DNA of 64,000 nucleotides from Thiosocius sp942490985 (GCA_942490985.1 CALNYW010000005.1:496001-560000); one strand, 5' to 3'. Positions 32,928 through 42,646 are shown, counted from the first letter of the stretch. Numbers and translations are program-made. Notes: generated by a model not told the origin, from the letters alone.

Positions 32928-34808
32928 TCAACTGGACTTCAGATAAGTGTAGCCGTGTAGACCGGCCGTCAAGATACTCTCGAACCGCGCAGCCTGGGCG
33001 GGCTCGATGTCCTGATCAATGATCTTCTGTCGGTAGACGGCCTGCATTTCGCCCGGATCAAAGTGCACGTAACGCAGCAGCGCATCGACCGAATCACCAC
33101 GCTCGGGCTTGCTGAGTAGGCACCGACCGTCATCAACAACCGTGACATTTACCGCGTCGGTGTCACCGAACAGGTTATGCATGTCACCGAGGATCTCCTG
33201 GTAAGCACCGACCAAGAAGACCCCGAGCAGGTACCCTTCGCCCGCTTTGAGGTCATGTATCGGGAGCGCCGATTCGACGCCATCCTGATCGACGTACTGC
33301 GCGATACAACCATCTGAATCGCAGGTCAGATCATGGATGCGTGCGACCCGTTGCGGGGGTTCGTTGAGACGATGCAAAGGCATCACTGGAAAAACCTGAT
33401 CGATCGCCCAGACATCAGGGAGCGACTGGAACAACGAAAAATTGCAGAAAACCCGGTCGGCGAGCAGATCGTCTAACTCATCGATCAGTTCTCGATGGCG
33501 TCGCGAGGCCATTCGCAGACCCCGGCGCACCTCGCGCGCTACCGCGAAAAACAGTCCCTCGGCAGCCGCTCGCTGCGCAAGAGCAAAACTGCCCTGACTG
33601 AAACGTTCGTGCGCCTCGTCCAGATACAGGCGCGCACGCTGCAGGCGCTGCGGTAAACCATCGTTCGCAGGCTCAGCTTCCAGCAACGCGCTCAAGCGCT
33701 GCAACAGTTCATCATCCGAAGCATCGACCACCGGCCGTGCCGGATCGGCGGCCTCACAGTCGACCACCTCGGTGATCAGCACCGCATGGTGTGCGGTGAT
33801 CGCACGCCCGGATTCACTGAACACCATCGGCTGCGGCAACGCCTGCGCTTGGCATGCGCGAGCCAGCGGGCGCAGCACCTCTGCCGCGTATGCGCTCAGG
33901 TCATAGTTCATCGAATAGTCGTGCGGCGACCGGCTGCCCTCATAGTCGACCCCCAAGCCGCCGCCCACATCGACCACCCGGATCGGCGCCGCCAATCGAC
34001 GCAGCTCGACATACAATCGGGCGACCTCGTTGACCCCCTGGTGGATATCCCGGAGATCGGGGATCTGCGAACCGATATGCGAATGCAGCATCACCAACCA
34101 ATCCAACGCACCGGCGGCGCGGAGCCGATTGATGAAGTCCAGCAGTTGTGATGCCGAAAGCCCGAATTTCGATTTTGCGCCACCGGAGTTCTGCCACTTG
34201 CCCGAGGCCACTGCGGCAAGTCGCACCCGCACACCCAGCGTCGGCTCAATCCCCAGTTCGGCCGATTCCGCGAGCACAAAATCGAGTTCGCCGGGCTTTT
34301 CGATCACGATGTAGACGTCATGACCGAGGCGTTTCGCAACCAGCGCCAGACGAATGTACTCGCGGTCTTTATAGCCATTGCAGACGATAGCGGCACCGCC
34401 AGGGGCGCTGGCCAATACCGCCATCAATTCCGGTTTACTGCCCGCCTCAAGACCAACGCCGCCACCACCCCCGGCGACGATTTGCTCGACCACGCTGCGC
34501 TGTTGATTGACCTTGATCGGGTAGATCGCCCGATAACCACCGCTGTAGTCGAGTGTTCGGGCGACGCGAGCGAACGCGGTGCACAGCGCCTGCACCCGGT
34601 GTCGCAACACGTCATTGAAACGGACCAACACCGGCAACCGCAATCCAGACCGGCTGATCTGCTCGGCCAGCTGGAACAGGTCGACTTCCTGCGGTCCGAG
34701 CGGATCAGGTTTCAGCGTCGCATGTCCCGCCGCGTTGATGCCAAAATAGCCCTCACCCCAACGTTCGACCCCATAGGTTTGCGCAACCGCTTGTGGTTTT
34801 TGAGCCAT
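32928..34808 (-). CDS. speA: Biosynthetic arginine decarboxylase
   Basis: 626-residue PLP enzyme of fold type III that converts arginine to agmatine, the first step of one polyamine route. The PLP lysine lies in YPIKVNQQRSVVEQI near residue 100, with the glycine-rich GVGLEAGSKPELM after it, HSHIGSQIPD in the barrel and VDVGGGLGVDYEGS binding the PLP phosphate. The length matches SpeA of E. coli. I prefer the ATG at 34808 (MAQKPQAV), preceded by GAGGTG, over a GTG six bases upstream. It is divergent from speE, so the two polyamine genes share a 147-base promoter region. Confidence 0.95.
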   Translation of the reverse strand: MAQKPQAVAQTYGVERWGEGYFGINAAGHATLKPDPLGPQEVDLFQLAEQISRSGLRLPVLVRFNDVLRHRVQALCTAFARVARTLDYSGGYRAIYPIKVNQQRSVVEQIVAGGGGGVGLEAGSKPELMAVLASAPGGAAIVCNGYKDREYIRLALVAKRLGHDVYIVIEKPGELDFVLAESAELGIEPTLGVRVRLAAVASGKWQNSGGAKSKFGLSASQLLDFINRLRAAGALDWLVMLHSHIGSQIPDLRDIHQGVNEVARLYVELRRLAAPIRVVDVGGGLGVDYEGSRSPHDYSMNYDLSAYAAEVLRPLARACQAQALPQPMVFSESGRAITAHHAVLITEVVDCEAADPARPVVDASDDELLQRLSALLEAEPANDGLPQRLQRARLYLDEAHERFSQGSFALAQRAAAEGLFFAVAREVRRGLRMASRRHRELIDELDDLLADRVFCNFSLFQSLPDVWAIDQVFPVMPLHRLNEPPQRVARIHDLTCDSDGCIAQYVDQDGVESALPIHDLKAGEGYLLGVFLVGAYQEILGDMHNLFGDTDAVNVTVVDDGRCLLSKPERGDSVDALLRYVHFDPGEMQAVYRQKIIDQDIEPAQAARFESILTAGLHGYTYLKSS

Positions 34809-34955
34809 AGACACCTCGAACCCTGATTGACGCGATTATTGATCAGCGGCCGACCATTCGCACAGCGCGGTCGCATCGACAGCGGCGCTTGCACGAATCT
34901 TTCGATTGGCCGTATCGTCCGCGGCGTCCGGCGCCAACCCTAGGGAGACCCCACC

Positions 34956-35819
34956 ATGAGCCTCGACGACAGCTGGGTGACCGAAATCTGCGAAGAAGGT
35001 GGGTCGGCGTTTTCGCTGCGACAACGTGACAAGCTGTTTGATCAGCAGTCCGCATTTCAACGCGTCGAGGTCTACGACACCGAGAGCTACGGCAAGCTGA
35101 TGCTGATCGATGGCTGCACAATGGTCAGCAGTCGTGAGAACTTTATCTATCACGAAATGATGACGCATCCCGCGTTGTTCTCACATCCGGCGCCGCGCCG
35201 GGTCGCGATCATCGGTGGTGGCGACTGCGGCACGTTGCGCGAGGTTCTCAAACATACCGAGGTGGATGCGGTCACGCAGATCGACATCGACCGGTTGGTG
35301 ACCGAGGCCGCCGAAGCCCACTTTCCGGAACTCTGCTCGGCGAATGGCGACCCGAGGGCCACGCTGCGATTCATCGACGGCATCCAGTGGGTCAAAGACG
35401 CGCCTGCTGGCTCTGTCGATGTCATCATCGTCGATTCAACCGACCCGGTTGGCCCCGGTGAGGTGTTGTTTACGGCCGAGTTCTATAGCGCCTGCCACCA
35501 TGCCCTCGACGACAACGGGATCCTGGTGCAACAGAGCGAATCGCCGTTGATCCATCTCGACATCCTGCAGCGCATGCACCGCAGCCTGCGCGCAGCCAGT
35601 TTCGACGCCGCCAAGACATTGTTCTTCCCCCAACCGATCTATCCGACGGGTTGGTGGTCGGCGACGATCGGTTGCAAATCGGCCGATCAACTACAGTTCC
35701 GCGAGGAAGCCGCAGCCAGGCGTACGTTTGAGACGCGCTACTACAACGAACAAATCCACCGATCGGCGTTTGCTGAGCCTGAATTTTTCCGCCAGGCGCG
35801 TGAGACCTGGTGGCAATGA
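34956..35819 (+). CDS. speE: Polyamine aminopropyltransferase (spermidine synthase)
   Basis: 287-residue enzyme that transfers the aminopropyl group from decarboxylated S-adenosylmethionine to putrescine. Typical motifs are YGKLMLIDGCTMVSSRENFIYHE, VAIIGGGDCGTLREVLKH (nucleotide site), DIDRLVTEAAEAHFPEL and the catalytic-loop DSTDPVGPGEVLFTAEFY. The length and the order of motifs match E. coli SpeE. GGGAG precedes the ATG. It is divergent from speA; together they supply agmatine-derived spermidine, although the intermediate step (speB or an agmatine deiminase) is not in the window. Confidence 0.95.
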   Translation: MSLDDSWVTEICEEGGSAFSLRQRDKLFDQQSAFQRVEVYDTESYGKLMLIDGCTMVSSRENFIYHEMMTHPALFSHPAPRRVAIIGGGDCGTLREVLKHTEVDAVTQIDIDRLVTEAAEAHFPELCSANGDPRATLRFIDGIQWVKDAPAGSVDVIIVDSTDPVGPGEVLFTAEFYSACHHALDDNGILVQQSESPLIHLDILQRMHRSLRAASFDAAKTLFFPQPIYPTGWWSATIGCKSADQLQFREEAAARRTFETRYYNEQIHRSAFAEPEFFRQARETWWQ

Positions 35820-35885
35820 CGCAACCACCGCTGGCGAGTGCCCGATGCTCAGCGGCACCGGCATGAGTAACCCAAAGCCCGGCGT

Positions 35886-36386
35886 TCAGTTGCTCCGTTC
35901 GAGCGTCAAGAACGTGTAGTCGAGGGGATTTCGTTCATCCGCCTCGTGCGCCTCGCGTGCCACTTCACGCCAATCGTCTGGCGAGAACTCAGGAAAAAGC
36001 GTATCGCCCTCGACCGCGTCATGGACCAGGGTGAGATACATCCGCGATGCCAGCGGCAGTGTCTGACGATAAAGCTGCGCACCGCCAATGATCATGACTT
36101 CGTCGACATCGCCAACCAGGGCGATAGCATCGTCGATGCCGTGCACCACTGACGCGCCGTCGGCGACATAGTCACGGTCGCGGGTAATCACTACATGGGG
36201 GCGATGCGGCAACAAGCCCGGGAGAGACTCCCAGGTCCGGCGACCCATGACGACGGGTTTTCCCATCGTGAGGCGTTTGAAATGCGCAAGATCCGCTGGC
36301 AACCGCCAAGGCAACGCGTTGTCTCGGCCGATAACCCGGTTCTCGGCCATCGCGGCGATAATCGACAGACTGGATGGCGCGGTCAT
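35886..36386 (-). CDS. folA: Dihydrofolate reductase
   Basis: 166-residue NADPH-dependent enzyme that regenerates tetrahydrofolate used by thymidylate synthase. Conserved motifs are IIAAMAENRVIGRDNALPWRLPADLAHF at the N terminus (given here as the combined IAAMAENRVIG and LPWRLPADL), MGRRTWESLP, VITRD and MIIGGAQLYRQTL. The acidic catalytic residue sits in LPADL. The length is normal for bacterial DHFR. It follows thyA on the same strand, with a 44-codon ORF between, in the order lgt-thyA-smORF-folA. Confidence 0.95.
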   Translation of the reverse strand: MTAPSSLSIIAAMAENRVIGRDNALPWRLPADLAHFKRLTMGKPVVMGRRTWESLPGLLPHRPHVVITRDRDYVADGASVVHGIDDAIALVGDVDEVMIIGGAQLYRQTLPLASRMYLTLVHDAVEGDTLFPEFSPDDWREVAREAHEADERNPLDYTFLTLERSN

Positions 36387-36473
36387 CCCGGCATGTTACC
36401 AACACCCGGCGCGACCGCGCCCGTCGAAGCCACTCGCCGCCACCTGTCGCGCGCCGACCCGACGGCGCACGAC

Positions 36474-36608
36474 TCAGTCTTCGTCGTCTTCCGGCAACAG
36501 GTCCTCACCCGCTTCGATCATCATCTCGATGATGGTCTCCACCTGATCAGGCGCTTCTTCTGCCATGGCCAACAGTTCGCGGCCGTCTACAACCAATTCG
36601 CCACTCAT
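36474..36608 (-). CDS. 44-residue acidic small protein between thyA and folA
   Basis: Short frame of 45 codons with a very good ribosome binding site (AAAGGAG, 10 bases before the ATG). The protein begins MSGELVVDGRELLAMAEEAP and ends EDLLPEDDED, giving a strongly acidic helical peptide without cysteine or membrane segments. It sits on the same strand between thyA and folA, 157 bases after thyA and 87 before folA. I know no family. The strong signal and codon use in line with the neighbours make it a likely real gene. Confidence 0.6.
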   Translation of the reverse strand: MSGELVVDGRELLAMAEEAPDQVETIIEMMIEAGEDLLPEDDED

Positions 36609-36765
36609 GGCCCTAACTCCTTTCGCAGTCACTGTGCAGTTAATACGTTAATTTATAATATGCTTATAAACTAACTCAATGCAAGCCCGAGGGGTTGCAT
36701 CTGCAATGTGTCGCATCTGCGTCGGGACACCAATGACAATTCGCAAAGACCAGAGAACCGCGGTG

Positions 36766-37599
36766 TTAGACGGCAATCGGGGCCTTGATGTGCGGGTGAT
36801 GACGGTAGTTGCGTAACTCGATATCGTCAAACCCAAATGCGAAAAGATCGTCGATATCGCGGTTGAGGTGGAGTGTCGGTAGCGGCAGGGGCGCACGCGA
36901 CAGCTGCTCGTCTGCCTGCTCCAGATGATTGGCGTAAAGGTGCGCGTCACCCAGCGTGTGGACAAATTCGCCGGGCTCGAGATTACAGACCTGTGCCAAC
37001 ATACAGGTCAATAAACCATAGCTGGCGATATTGAACGGCACACCGAGAAAGACATCGGCGCTGCGCTGATACAGTTGGCACGACAGCCGACCATTGGCCA
37101 CGTAGAACTGAAAAAACGCATGACAGGGCGCGAGCGCCATTCGACCCTCGGCAACGTTGGCTTGCGGTGAGATGCGCTCATCTGGCAGATCGGCCGGGTT
37201 CCACGCAGAGACAATGATCCGCCGCGAATCAGGGGTCTGTTTTATCTGGTCGATAACCTGCGCGATCTGATCGATCTGGCCGCCGCCCGGCGTCGGCCAG
37301 CTGCGCCATTGATAGCCGTAGACCGGACCAAGATCACCGTTGTCATCTGCCCATTCATCCCAAATGCTGACACCGTTTTCGCGCAGATACCGGGTATTGG
37401 TCTCGCCTTGCAGAAACCACAGCAGCTCATGCACGACCGACTTCATATGGATCTTTTTGGTCGTCACCAAAGGAAACCCATCGGCCAGATCAAACCGCAT
37501 TTGGTGACCGAATAGCGAACGCGTTCCCGTGCCGGTCCGATCGCCTTTTGGGATACCGGATTCGCGTACGCGCCGCAGGAGTTCGAGGTATTGCTTCAT
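36766..37599 (-). CDS. thyA: Thymidylate synthase
   Basis: 277-residue enzyme that methylates dUMP to dTMP with methylene-tetrahydrofolate. Conserved blocks are KGDRTGTGTRSLFGHQMRFDL, the active-site region LAPCHAFFQFYV (nucleophilic Cys), QLYQRSADVFLGVPFNIASY and the C-terminal end HIKAPIAV. The ATG at 37599 overlaps the stop of lgt by four bases (ATGA). The frame continues upstream into lgt, but that part has no ThyA homology. The product dihydrofolate is recycled by FolA, encoded downstream on the same strand. Confidence 0.96.
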   Translation of the reverse strand: MKQYLELLRRVRESGIPKGDRTGTGTRSLFGHQMRFDLADGFPLVTTKKIHMKSVVHELLWFLQGETNTRYLRENGVSIWDEWADDNGDLGPVYGYQWRSWPTPGGGQIDQIAQVIDQIKQTPDSRRIIVSAWNPADLPDERISPQANVAEGRMALAPCHAFFQFYVANGRLSCQLYQRSADVFLGVPFNIASYGLLTCMLAQVCNLEPGEFVHTLGDAHLYANHLEQADEQLSRAPLPLPTLHLNRDIDDLFAFGFDDIELRNYRHHPHIKAPIAV

Positions 37600-38432
37600 G
37601 CTTGGGGACGACGACGATAGCTCAGAATCAACATGGCGACGCCGATCAGAATCATCGGCAGCGACAACAGTTGGCCCATGGTAACCCAGCCAAAGGCCAG
37701 ATAACCCAGGTGGGCATCCGGCATGCGCAAAAACTCCACGGCACTCCTGAACACGCCGTAGCCGATCAGAAAAAGACCGGAAACCGCGCCCATCGGTCGC
37801 GGTTTTGCGCTGAACCACCAGAGCAGCAAAAACAGCAGTAGCCCCTCCAGGGCCGCCTGGTAAAGCTGGGTGGGATGTAGCGGCGGGCTCAACAACGCCC
37901 CCGGCTCGAGACCCAGCTTGTCCCAACACAGGGCACGATGCTGGGCGCATGACACTTGCATCGCCCAGGCAACGGCGCCTGGTGCGCCCCATAACTCGCC
38001 ATTGATGAAGTTGCCGACCCGTCCGGCCATGAGCCCGAGCGGCACAAGCGGCGCGATGAAATCGGTCAGTCGCAGAAAAGGCTGTCCCAGCCGGCGCCCA
38101 TAGAGCCACATCGCCAGCAGCACGCCCAGCAGCCCACCATGGAACGACATCCCGCCTTCCCAGATGCGCAGCAGGCGCAGTGGGTCTGCCAGCCAGCCGT
38201 CAAACCCGTAAAACAGGCTGTAACCGAGTCTGCCGCCGAGGATCACCCCCAACGCGCCGTAAAACAGCAGGTCATCCATCTGCTGCGGGGTGATGACCGC
38301 GCCCGGCCGGCTCGCCCGCCGTCGGCCAAGCCACCAGGCCAACGCAAAACCCAGCACGTACATCAGTCCGTACCAACGCACCGCGACGGGGCCGACCTGC
38401 AACAGGATAGGATCGAAATCTGGGAAAACCAT
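37596..38432 (-). CDS. lgt: Prolipoprotein diacylglyceryl transferase
   Basis: 278-residue integral inner-membrane enzyme that adds diacylglycerol to the lipobox cysteine of prolipoproteins. Seven hydrophobic segments are seen. Lgt signatures are VRWYGLMYVLGFALAWWLG, EGGMSFHGGLLGVLLAM, the highly conserved GRVGNFINGELWG and a HPTQLYQAALEG block. The start is placed at the ATG giving MVFPDFDPILLQVGPVAVRW, the usual Lgt N terminus; an upstream TTG extension is unlikely. First gene of lgt-thyA-smORF-folA, with its stop overlapping the thyA start. Confidence 0.95.
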   Translation of the reverse strand: MVFPDFDPILLQVGPVAVRWYGLMYVLGFALAWWLGRRRASRPGAVITPQQMDDLLFYGALGVILGGRLGYSLFYGFDGWLADPLRLLRIWEGGMSFHGGLLGVLLAMWLYGRRLGQPFLRLTDFIAPLVPLGLMAGRVGNFINGELWGAPGAVAWAMQVSCAQHRALCWDKLGLEPGALLSPPLHPTQLYQAALEGLLLFLLLWWFSAKPRPMGAVSGLFLIGYGVFRSAVEFLRMPDAHLGYLAFGWVTMGQLLSLPMILIGVAMLILSYRRRPQA

Positions 38433-38561
38433 CGGCCGCGAGTTTAGGAGAGTTCGCTGCCAAGGTACACGGCGAATATGCCGACAGACGGCAATCGCTG
38501 CTGAACCATGGACAGCCACATTAGCCGGACTTAGGCTTGCGGCAATTACCCGCAACCGCAA

Positions 38562-39818
38562 ATGCGCATGCTCTCCCGGCTGTTGTTCCTCTTGTTGATC
38601 ATTGGCCCCCTGGCGTTGCTGGGACTGGCTTGGTTCGCGCTCGAACCAACACCCGACGTCGCGCCTAGCGCCGCGCTGTCACACAAGGACATTGCCCGTG
38701 CAGAGAAAATTCTTCGCAACAACGATCCGCGCCGTCACCCCCCTGGAACAACCGGCAGCGCAACCCTTTCGGCAGACGACCTGAACCTCGCGGTCGGTTA
38801 CCTGTTCAAACGAACGTTCGGGGCAGATGCACAGATCAAGCTGACCGTTGATCAGATACAGCTATTGTTCACCCGGCAGCTACCCGGGATCTCACTGCAC
38901 CGCTACATCAACATCAAACTCGAGATCGTGGTAAACGAACAACAACCGATGCTGCAAAGCCTGCGCGTTGGCCGACTGGATATCCCCAGGCCGATTGCCC
39001 GACAGGCGGCGACGCTGTTGGTCAATCAGCTGTCCCGCCGAGGGCAACTGGAGCAGGCGCTCAACAGCATCCGCGATCTACAGATTACCGAAAACCAACT
39101 GCAGCTCAGCTATCGATGGAATCCGGCCCTCATCGACGACGCGCGAGAGACCCTGCTGAACGATCTCGATCGCAACGCGATCGCGTTCTATCATGACCAG
39201 ATCGTCGCCCTCCAGCGCCAGGGCATCGGCAAGGGCGGATCGTTGTCGGCGCTGCTTCAGCCACTGTTCGCGGCCGCTCAACGGCGCAGCGAGACCGGTG
39301 ATGCGGTGACCGAAAACACCGCGTTGCTCAGCGTGCTCGGCAGCTGGGCGGGGCGTCGCGGACTGCACCGTCTGGTTCCCGGCGATATCGCGCGTCCAGA
39401 CCGTTTCCGTTTACGTCTCCGCAATCGCATCGATTTTGCGCAACACTTCCTGGTGTCCGCAGCGCTGGCGGCGCGTGGCGACTCGTTGCTGTCCAATGCC
39501 GTCGGCGTGTTCAAGGAGATCGTCGACACCGACAAGGGGAGCGGCTTCAGCTTTACCGATCTGGCCGCCGATCTCTCCGGAAGTCGCTTCGGTGAACTCG
39601 CTACCGGCAATCAAGCAGCCGCGCGAAAGATTCAGCGGATACTCGCAAGCGGTGTCAGCGACGCAGACTTACTGCCCAAAATCGATGACCTGCCGGAGTT
39701 CCTCAACACCACGCAGTTCGAGCAACGTTTTGAACACGTTGGCAGCCCAGCCTACGAGGCAGTGATCGACGACATCATGGCAAGAATCGCGGCGCTGCCG
39801 CTCTATGAAATGCAGTGA
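38562..39818 (+). CDS. Membrane-anchored protein of unknown function
   Basis: 418-residue protein with one N-terminal membrane anchor (LLFLLLIIGPLALLGLAWFAL) followed by a large, probably periplasmic part. Segments include LSADDLNLAVGYLFKR, ISLHRYINIKLEIVVNEQQP (beta-type) and a helical C-terminal half with DFAQHFLVSAALAARGDSLL and SGFSFTDLAADLSG. No catalytic motif is seen. The start may be the first or third residue (both ATG). Similar proteins of unknown function occur in gammaproteobacteria as far as I recall. It is divergent from lgt and appears to be alone in its transcription unit. Confidence 0.75.
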   Translation: MRMLSRLLFLLLIIGPLALLGLAWFALEPTPDVAPSAALSHKDIARAEKILRNNDPRRHPPGTTGSATLSADDLNLAVGYLFKRTFGADAQIKLTVDQIQLLFTRQLPGISLHRYINIKLEIVVNEQQPMLQSLRVGRLDIPRPIARQAATLLVNQLSRRGQLEQALNSIRDLQITENQLQLSYRWNPALIDDARETLLNDLDRNAIAFYHDQIVALQRQGIGKGGSLSALLQPLFAAAQRRSETGDAVTENTALLSVLGSWAGRRGLHRLVPGDIARPDRFRLRLRNRIDFAQHFLVSAALAARGDSLLSNAVGVFKEIVDTDKGSGFSFTDLAADLSGSRFGELATGNQAAARKIQRILASGVSDADLLPKIDDLPEFLNTTQFEQRFEHVGSPAYEAVIDDIMARIAALPLYEMQ

Positions 39819-39959
39819 CGCTATCGCTCGATTGGTCGTCAATAATCGCCGCGCAAGGTCCAGTGATAAATTGGAATCAGCGCTAAATTCCTGAGTTCTT
39901 GGGAATACTCAAGTTTCGGTCCCGGTCGCCGTTAGCTTTTGCACAACACTTCTTCAACC

Positions 39960-40349
39960 ATGAATTGGCGAGAGTTGGCTATGAGGCTCGTAGGAATGAA
40001 CGGAACGAAGGTAATCCCACACCATCTCCGAACACTCGGTGAGCGCCTCCGTTACAGAAGGCGTCAGATGGGTTGGACCCAAGAACAACTGGCCATCCAG
40101 GCCGGCACCAATCAGGCAGTCATCCAGAAGATTGAAAACGGCAAGAGTCTTCGCCCGCGCAAGATCGATGAGATCGCTTCGGTACTCGAAGTAAATCCCG
40201 CCTGGTTGATGTTCGGTGATGAAAAGGCAACCCCGCTGACCGATGAGGCGAAAGAGATCGCCGAAATCTGGATGACCCTCAGCGAGGGAGAACGAGAACG
40301 GGTGCGCAGCGAAATTCGTCTGCTCGCCGGGCGTCGCATGTCTTCCTAG
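39960..40349 (+). CDS. XRE-family helix-turn-helix regulator
   Basis: About 129-residue DNA-binding protein. The Cro/CI-type helix-turn-helix lies at residues 23-80 (LGERLRYRRRQMGWTQEQLAIQAG, cut here as LRYRRRQMGWTQEQLA, then NQAVIQKIENGKSLRPRKI and LEVNPAWLMFG). The C-terminal tail (WMTLSEGERERVRSEIRLL) resembles that of phage-type and housekeeping XRE regulators. The start is ambiguous among ATGs at 39960, 39981 and 39996; none has a strong ribosome binding site. It converges with rlmI, 13 bases apart. Its target is unknown. Confidence 0.85.
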   Translation: MNWRELAMRLVGMNGTKVIPHHLRTLGERLRYRRRQMGWTQEQLAIQAGTNQAVIQKIENGKSLRPRKIDEIASVLEVNPAWLMFGDEKATPLTDEAKEIAEIWMTLSEGERERVRSEIRLLAGRRMSS

Positions 40350-40362
40350 TTTCCGCCCGACG

Positions 40363-41559
40363 CTACTGAGTCGGTAAAACCCGCATCGTCATCGCCTTCA
40401 AATAGCCAGTTTCAGGGATCGCCGGATGCACGGGATGGTCCGGCCCTTGATACCCTCGCCGCAGAACCTGCACATTTCGATCACTGTGCCTGGCCGCCTG
40501 CTGGATAGTCTTGAGCAAACCTTCACCGCTCAAATGAAATGAACACGAGGCGCTGATCAACAGCCCATCGCGCTCCAGCAAGCCCAATGCCGCCTCATTC
40601 AGCCGTCGATAGGCCAGCGTGCCCTGTTTCATGTCTTTGCGTCGTTTGATAAATGCCGGCGGGTCCAACACGATCACATCAAAGCGCTCGCGCTCGGCGC
40701 GCAGCTCACGCAGGGCCTGAAACGCATCGCCCTGGATCGTCTCGATTTTTTCAGCGCAGCTATTCAACGCCGCGTTGCTCGATAGTTGCGCGAGGGCCTG
40801 GGCCGAGGCATCGACCGCCATCACAGCGCGCGCACCGGCTTTGGCTGCACGCACCGACCAGGCGCCGACATAACTGCAGACATCCAACACCCGGTTGCCG
40901 TTCACCAGCGCAGTGAACGCCTCACGGTTGGCGGCCTGATCGTAGAACCACCCGGTCTTCTGCCCCTCCGTCGGCGAGACGTCGAAGCGGCAGCCACCTT
41001 CCTCAAGCTGCACACGATCGGGCATGTCACCGTGCGCCAGCTCGACATAACGCGACAGCCCTTCAGGCTCGCGGCTCAGGCTATCGTTGCGCAGCAGGAT
41101 CCCGGCCGGACGCAGCACTTTGACCAACGCGGCAACCAACGCCTCGCGCTGTGCCTCCATCCCGGCGGTGGTGATCTGCACGACGAGATGGTCACCATAG
41201 CGATCAACGACGACGCCCGGTAGCGCATCGCCCTCACCGAAAATCAGGCGGTAATAGGGCGCGGGATAGAGCCGTTCACGCAACGCCAACGCCACTTTGA
41301 TGCGATGGACGAACAGTGAACCATCGAATGCCAGGTCACGCTGTCGCGTGACCAGCCTTGCACAGATCAACGAGTTGGGATTGACATAGGCGAGCCCCTG
41401 CCACTTACCCTGGGCGTTCTCCACCGCGACCACCTGGCCCGGCTCGAATTGATCAAAAGGCGTCTTGTCGGTATCGACTTCGTTTGAGTAGATCCACAAA
41501 TGCCCGGCACGCACGCGGCGATCCTGGTCCTTTTTCAGACGCAGCAACGCGGTTGTCAT
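40363..41559 (-). CDS. rlmI: 23S rRNA m5C1962 methyltransferase-like protein
   Basis: 398-residue SAM-dependent methyltransferase matching RlmI (YccW). An N-terminal PUA-type RNA-binding domain (RRVRAGHLWIYSNEVD) is followed by the EEHSP-like linker and a Rossmann domain with GQKTGWFYDQAANRE, motif I VLDVCSYVGAWSVRAAKAGA, DPPAFIKRRKDM and the catalytic-type SCSFHLSGEG. The length equals that of E. coli RlmI. It is coupled to the upstream zinc metallopeptidase gene by a four-base overlap and ends convergent with the XRE regulator gene. Confidence 0.92.
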   Translation of the reverse strand: MTTALLRLKKDQDRRVRAGHLWIYSNEVDTDKTPFDQFEPGQVVAVENAQGKWQGLAYVNPNSLICARLVTRQRDLAFDGSLFVHRIKVALALRERLYPAPYYRLIFGEGDALPGVVVDRYGDHLVVQITTAGMEAQREALVAALVKVLRPAGILLRNDSLSREPEGLSRYVELAHGDMPDRVQLEEGGCRFDVSPTEGQKTGWFYDQAANREAFTALVNGNRVLDVCSYVGAWSVRAAKAGARAVMAVDASAQALAQLSSNAALNSCAEKIETIQGDAFQALRELRAERERFDVIVLDPPAFIKRRKDMKQGTLAYRRLNEAALGLLERDGLLISASCSFHLSGEGLLKTIQQAARHSDRNVQVLRRGYQGPDHPVHPAIPETGYLKAMTMRVLPTQ

Positions 41560-42491
41560 AACTGCGCCGCCGCAAATGTGTCACAGGCGCGCAACGTGCC
41601 CTTTTCGAGTCCGGTCTTGAACCAGCGCACGCGTTGCGCTGAACTGCCATGGGTGAACGATTCCGGCGACACCGTGCCGCGAGCCTGGCGTTGCAGACGA
41701 TCGTCACCGATCGCGCTGGCGGCATTCAGCCCTTCTTCGATGTCACCGCTCTCCAACAGCTGCCGACTGCGACCGGCGTGGTGGCCCCAGATACCGGCAA
41801 AGCAATCGGCCTGCAATTCCTGCTTCACAGACAATTGGTTGGCGGCGGCCTCATCGACGCCCTGCTTGGCTTTATGGACCTTGGCGGAAACACCGAGCAG
41901 GGTCTGGACATGGTGGCCGACCTCATGGGCGATCACGTAGGCCTGGGCAAAATCACCGGGCGCATCATGACGGCTGGCCAGGTCGTCGAAAAAGCCCAGG
42001 TCCAGATAGACCTTCTGGTCTGCGGGACAGTAAAACGGCCCCATCGCGGCCTGGCCCATCCCACACGCCGAATTGACCGCACCGCGGTACAGCACCAATC
42101 GGGGTTCTTTGTAGGTGTCGCCGCGTTGCTCGAACAGGGAATGCCAGGTCGCCTCGGTATCGGCCAATACGACGCTGACGAATTCGACCATCTGTTTTTC
42201 CGCGGCAGACTGCTCGACGGGCTGGGTTTCCGCGGTCGTCGGGGCCTGAGGGACACCCGTGCCGGCGAGCCCCCCCAACAACCCGCCAAGGCCACCGCCG
42301 CTGAAGTAACTGTAGGCCCCGAAGGCCAGCACCACGGCAATCGTTCCCTTGACGCCGAGGAAACGCAGCACCACCGGCAACAGCCGCAGCAGGCCGTTCC
42401 CACCGCCGCCACGAAGCCCGCCAAAGCTTGCCGGCGAGGTGCCCCGTCGGTCTTCGATATTGCTGCTCTGCCTGCGACCCTTCCACCGCAT
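41556..42491 (-). CDS. YpfJ-type neutral zinc metallopeptidase
   Basis: 311-residue predicted zinc metallopeptidase of the YpfJ (KPN_02809) family. The N terminus is cytosolic and Gly/Arg-rich. One membrane anchor (GTIAVVLAFGAYSYFSGGG) follows, then a Gly-rich linker. The extracytoplasmic catalytic domain has the zinc motif HEVGHH near residue 190 and a third-ligand type segment ELQADCFAGIWGHHAG. Its length matches the family. The substrate is unknown. It is transcribed ahead of rlmI with overlapping stop/start and is divergent from the HerA-like ATPase gene. Confidence 0.9.
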   Translation of the reverse strand: MRWKGRRQSSNIEDRRGTSPASFGGLRGGGGNGLLRLLPVVLRFLGVKGTIAVVLAFGAYSYFSGGGLGGLLGGLAGTGVPQAPTTAETQPVEQSAAEKQMVEFVSVVLADTEATWHSLFEQRGDTYKEPRLVLYRGAVNSACGMGQAAMGPFYCPADQKVYLDLGFFDDLASRHDAPGDFAQAYVIAHEVGHHVQTLLGVSAKVHKAKQGVDEAAANQLSVKQELQADCFAGIWGHHAGRSRQLLESGDIEEGLNAASAIGDDRLQRQARGTVSPESFTHGSSAQRVRWFKTGLEKGTLRACDTFAAAQL

Positions 42492-42646
42492 CGGTCGGTT
42501 CTCCTCGTCTCTCGATACCTGTGCACGGCCCGGGCTCTCGTCCGGTGCAAGAGCGAGAGTGTAACCGCTTCACGACTGCCTGGCGGATGTCAGGTACGTG
42601 GCCATGCGGTAATCTGCGCGCAGCAAACGATTCCGGGGAACCCTTG

